Shown here in pieces: positions 7,223-8,799 of a DNA stretch of 8,799 bases. The stretch lies in the NCBI GenBank assembly GCA_016931875.1, contig JAFGDX010000223.1, positions 1-8,799 of the forward strand, given 5' to 3'. Every line of letters starts with the position of its first letter. Position 1 is the first letter of the stretch. This stretch comes from Prolixibacteraceae bacterium. Lineage in GTDB: Bacteria; Bacteroidota; Bacteroidia; Bacteroidales; Prolixibacteraceae. The notes below the pieces were generated by a model. The model did not search any database. It was not told the DNA's origin and was given only the letters and a program-made list of their open reading frames with translations. The position numbers and the translations under genes are program-made.

Positions 7223-7442
7223 TATGCTAAACAAAATAGTTGAACTTTATTTAATGTAAAAATCAATTGGAAGAAAATATGATTTCCATTGGGTTCTGTT
7301 TTGTTTATTAATGTTTTAAAACTCAAATTTTTATTAGATATATTGATTTTTCTCATCTGCAAACCTTCAACTTATGATGAACTTTGAAGAAACGTTTGCA
7401 ACGAAATGGTTTTATTAATTCACCTTTTAATTTGTTGTAATA

Positions 7443-8513
7443 ATGAAAAAGCACAATTTTTACGCAGGGCCTTCAATTTTGCCCGAATTTACAAAAGAAA
7501 AAACAGCTGAGGCAACCATGAATTTTGCTGGTACCGGGCTTTCACTAATGGAAGTTTCGCACCGCAGCAAAGAGTTTGTGGCAGTAATGGACGAAGCCGT
7601 AGCATTAGTGAAAGAATTAATGAATGTTCCGGAAGGATATTCAGTTCTTTTTCTGCAGGGTGGCGCAAGCATGCAGTTTTTAATGGCGCCTTATAATCTA
7701 TTAAATAAAAAAGCAGCTTATCTGAATACCGGTGCCTGGTCGAAAAAAGCAATAAAAGAAGCTAGGTTTTTTGGTGAAGTAGCTGTTGTTGCTACTTCAG
7801 AAGACAAAAACTTCAATTACATTCCCAAAACTTTTGAAGTGCCGGCTGATGCAGACTATTTACACATTACAACAAACAACACCATTTTTGGAACCGAAAT
7901 TTTAACCGATTTGGATGTTTCCGTACCACTGATCGCCGATATGTCATCTGATATTTTGAGCCGTCCGATGGATGTTTCAAAATACGATTTGATATACGCA
8001 GGTGCACAGAAAAACCTCGGACCATCGGGTGCAACTCTTGTTATTGTAAAGAACAGCGCGCTTGGGAAAGTTGAACGTCCAATTCCAACCATGTTGAACT
8101 ATCAAACCCACATTGATAATGGTTCGATGTTTAACACCCCGTCAACACTGGCAGTTTTTGGTTGTTTACAAACATTAATCTGGCTGAAAGACCAGGGCGG
8201 TGTGGAAGCCATCGAAAAGGTAAATATCGAAAAGGCAACGATTCTTTATGATGAGCTCGACCGCAACAAACTTTTTGTTTCCACGGTACCCATTCCGGAA
8301 GATCGCTCCAGAATGAATGTAACCTTTGTGATGGCGCCCGAATATTCCGAACTGGAGAAAGAGTTCCTTGATTTTGCCACAGTAAGAGGAATGGTGGGGA
8401 TTAAAGGACACCGTTCGGTTGGAGGTTTCAGGGCATCCATTTACAATGCCATGCCGGTGAGCAGCGTGAAAGCGCTCGTTGAAACCATGCAGGAATTTGA
8501 AAAAACAAAATAA
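7443..8513 (+). CDS. serC: Phosphoserine aminotransferase
   Basis: SerC is a cytoplasmic PLP enzyme that transaminates 3-phosphohydroxypyruvate with glutamate to O-phosphoserine, step two of serine synthesis. In many bacteria it also acts on the matching intermediate of PLP synthesis. The 356-residue protein opens with the family signature [10 protein letters not shown] and has SHRS around residue 41. It continues with [12 protein letters not shown] in the substrate loop, [11 protein letters not shown] with the PLP-ring-binding Asp at 166, and [11 protein letters not shown] with the Schiff-base Lys at 190. The substrate-phosphate motif [11 protein letters not shown] follows near 322-332. The 24-residue spacing of Asp and Lys equals that of E. 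coli D174/K198. The start at 7443 follows AT-rich sequence without a Shine-Dalgarno. It is followed by an intrinsic terminator and then serA on the same strand. Confidence 0.98.
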   Translation: MKKHNFYAGPSILPEFTKEKTAEATMNFAGTGLSLMEVSHRSKEFVAVMDEAVALVKELMNVPEGYSVLFLQGGASMQFLMAPYNLLNKKAAYLNTGAWSKKAIKEARFFGEVAVVATSEDKNFNYIPKTFEVPADADYLHITTNNTIFGTEILTDLDVSVPLIADMSSDILSRPMDVSKYDLIYAGAQKNLGPSGATLVIVKNSALGKVERPIPTMLNYQTHIDNGSMFNTPSTLAVFGCLQTLIWLKDQGGVEAIEKVNIEKATILYDELDRNKLFVSTVPIPEDRSRMNVTFVMAPEYSELEKEFLDFATVRGMVGIKGHRSVGGFRASIYNAMPVSSVKALVETMQEFEKTK

Positions 8514-8519
8514 AAAAAG

Positions 8520-8550
8520 AAATGCAGGGTGAAAATCCTGCATTTTTTTC
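8520..8550 (+). terminator. Intrinsic terminator between serC and serA
   Basis: AAATGCAGG (8520-8528) pairs perfectly with CCTGCATTT (8537-8545) around an 8-nt loop, and a T-run extends to 8549. It starts within 10 nt of the serC stop and ends about 20 nt before the serA ATG. That leaves no room for a separate promoter between hairpin and gene, so it is probably leaky or regulated. Confidence 0.8.
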
Positions 8551-8569
8551 AGTACTAAAAATTTGAGTT

Positions 8570-8799
8570 ATGAGAAAAATCCTAATCGCTACTGAAAAAC
8601 CTTTTGCTCCCGCAGCACTAAAAAAAATAAACAAAATCTTTAAAAACCAAGACTACCGTGTGCAGCTTCTTGAAAGTTACACCTCGAAAGCAGAATTGCT
8701 AACCGCCGTTTCTGAAGTTGATGCCGCCATTATCCGGAGCGACAAATTTGATACTGACGTTTTTGAAGCCGCCCGGAAATTAAAAATCGTGGTACGCGC
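8570..8799 (+). CDS. serA: D-3-phosphoglycerate dehydrogenase, N-terminal 76 residues (partial at right edge)
   Basis: SerA oxidises 3-phosphoglycerate to 3-phosphohydroxypyruvate with NAD+, the first step of serine synthesis, and its product is the substrate of SerC encoded just upstream. From the ATG at 8570 the translation opens MRKILIATEKPFAPAAL, then has AAIIRSDKFDTDVFEAA and LKIVVR at the edge, with the next codon starting GC (Ala). This matches the D-2-hydroxyacid dehydrogenase N-terminal half-domain. The segment S-D-K around residues 57-59 and the LKIVVRA strand precede the GxDNID region of PGDHs. The Rossmann core, catalytic Arg/Glu/His and any ACT domain lie outside. Gene order serC-serA, as I recall it, is usual in Bacteroidales and supports the call over other 2-hydroxyacid dehydrogenases. 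The gap to serC is 56 nt and contains a terminator. Confidence 0.9.
   Translation, partial: MRKILIATEKPFAPAALKKINKIFKNQDYRVQLLESYTSKAELLTAVSEVDAAIIRSDKFDTDVFEAARKLKIVVR

Larger units (their letters stand above)
6924..7442. other. 519-bp AT-rich spacer between gcvT and serC
   Basis: Beyond the gcvT terminator I see no believable gene. A 70-codon frame at 6947-7159 begins inside the terminator hairpin and encodes a low-complexity Phe/Ile/His-rich sequence, typical of AT-rich non-coding DNA. The serC-proximal part contains an inverted repeat (7169-7207), an exact -7 box (7215-7222) and a 12-bp direct repeat AATGTTTTAAAA (7178-7189 and 7310-7321). No tRNA, known riboswitch or transposon remnant was recognised. 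Confidence 0.75.

Noticed and set aside
7229..7442. Metabolite riboswitch in the long serC leader
   Set aside because: The leader is long enough, but it is AT-rich without GC-paired helices or a terminator hairpin, and no known aptamer pattern is visible.
8175..8634. Minus-strand frames over the serC 3' end and serA start
   Set aside because: They read across the serC-serA terminator and are antisense to two well-recognised enzymes.
1..8799. CRISPR array, insertion sequence, prophage, tRNA or defence system
   Set aside because: I saw no regularly spaced repeats, transposase, integrase, att-like duplication or cloverleaf. All sizeable genes are normal chromosomal types.

Overview
The window looks like ordinary chromosome from a member of the Bacteroidota, probably a Bacteroidales/Marinilabiliales-type organism. 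Three things support this. The start codons lack Shine-Dalgarno sequences and sit in A/T-rich leaders. Several upstream regions carry exact or near matches to the Bacteroidota -7 promoter box TAnnTTTG. The protein set also fits: PPDK, ClpB, GcvT, and SerC followed directly by SerA. The lineage is inferred from these traits and from the look of the proteins; no database comparison was possible.

Layout. 1-1789 (-): the N-terminal two thirds of pyruvate, phosphate dikinase (ppdK), cut by the left edge. 1790-2380: a 591-bp intergenic region between the divergent ppdK and clpB genes. It holds an exact -7 box, helically phased TTAAC repeats, a terminator-like hairpin, and an 8-bp helix that encloses that hairpin. 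2381-4969 (+): full-length ClpB disaggregase. 4959-5252 (-): a small three-helix PQ-loop/SemiSWEET-like membrane protein whose 3' end overlaps the clpB 3' end. 5283-5633 (-): a stand-alone histidine phosphotransfer (HPt) protein, probably co-transcribed with the PQ-loop gene. 5841-6923 (+): aminomethyltransferase GcvT with its own terminator. 6924-7442: a 519-bp AT-rich spacer. 7443-8513 (+): phosphoserine aminotransferase SerC, then an intrinsic terminator. 8570-8799 (+): the N-terminus of a D-3-phosphoglycerate dehydrogenase (SerA), cut by the right edge.

How the genes fit together. SerA and SerC catalyse the first two steps of serine synthesis from 3-phosphoglycerate. Serine yields glycine and one-carbon units, and GcvT is the folate-dependent T-protein of the glycine cleavage system, so the right half is a loose serine/glycine/C1 neighbourhood. 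PPDK interconverts pyruvate and PEP and is metabolically upstream of 3-phosphoglycerate during gluconeogenesis. ClpB is a protein-quality-control gene with no evident functional tie to its neighbours.

I found no convincing new multi-gene system. The most interesting signals are non-coding. One is the structured, terminator-containing element upstream of clpB, with phased repeats ahead of it. Another is the strong terminator separating serC from serA, with a second copy of its 5' arm at the end of serC. The small HPt + PQ-loop gene pair is the least understood coding part.
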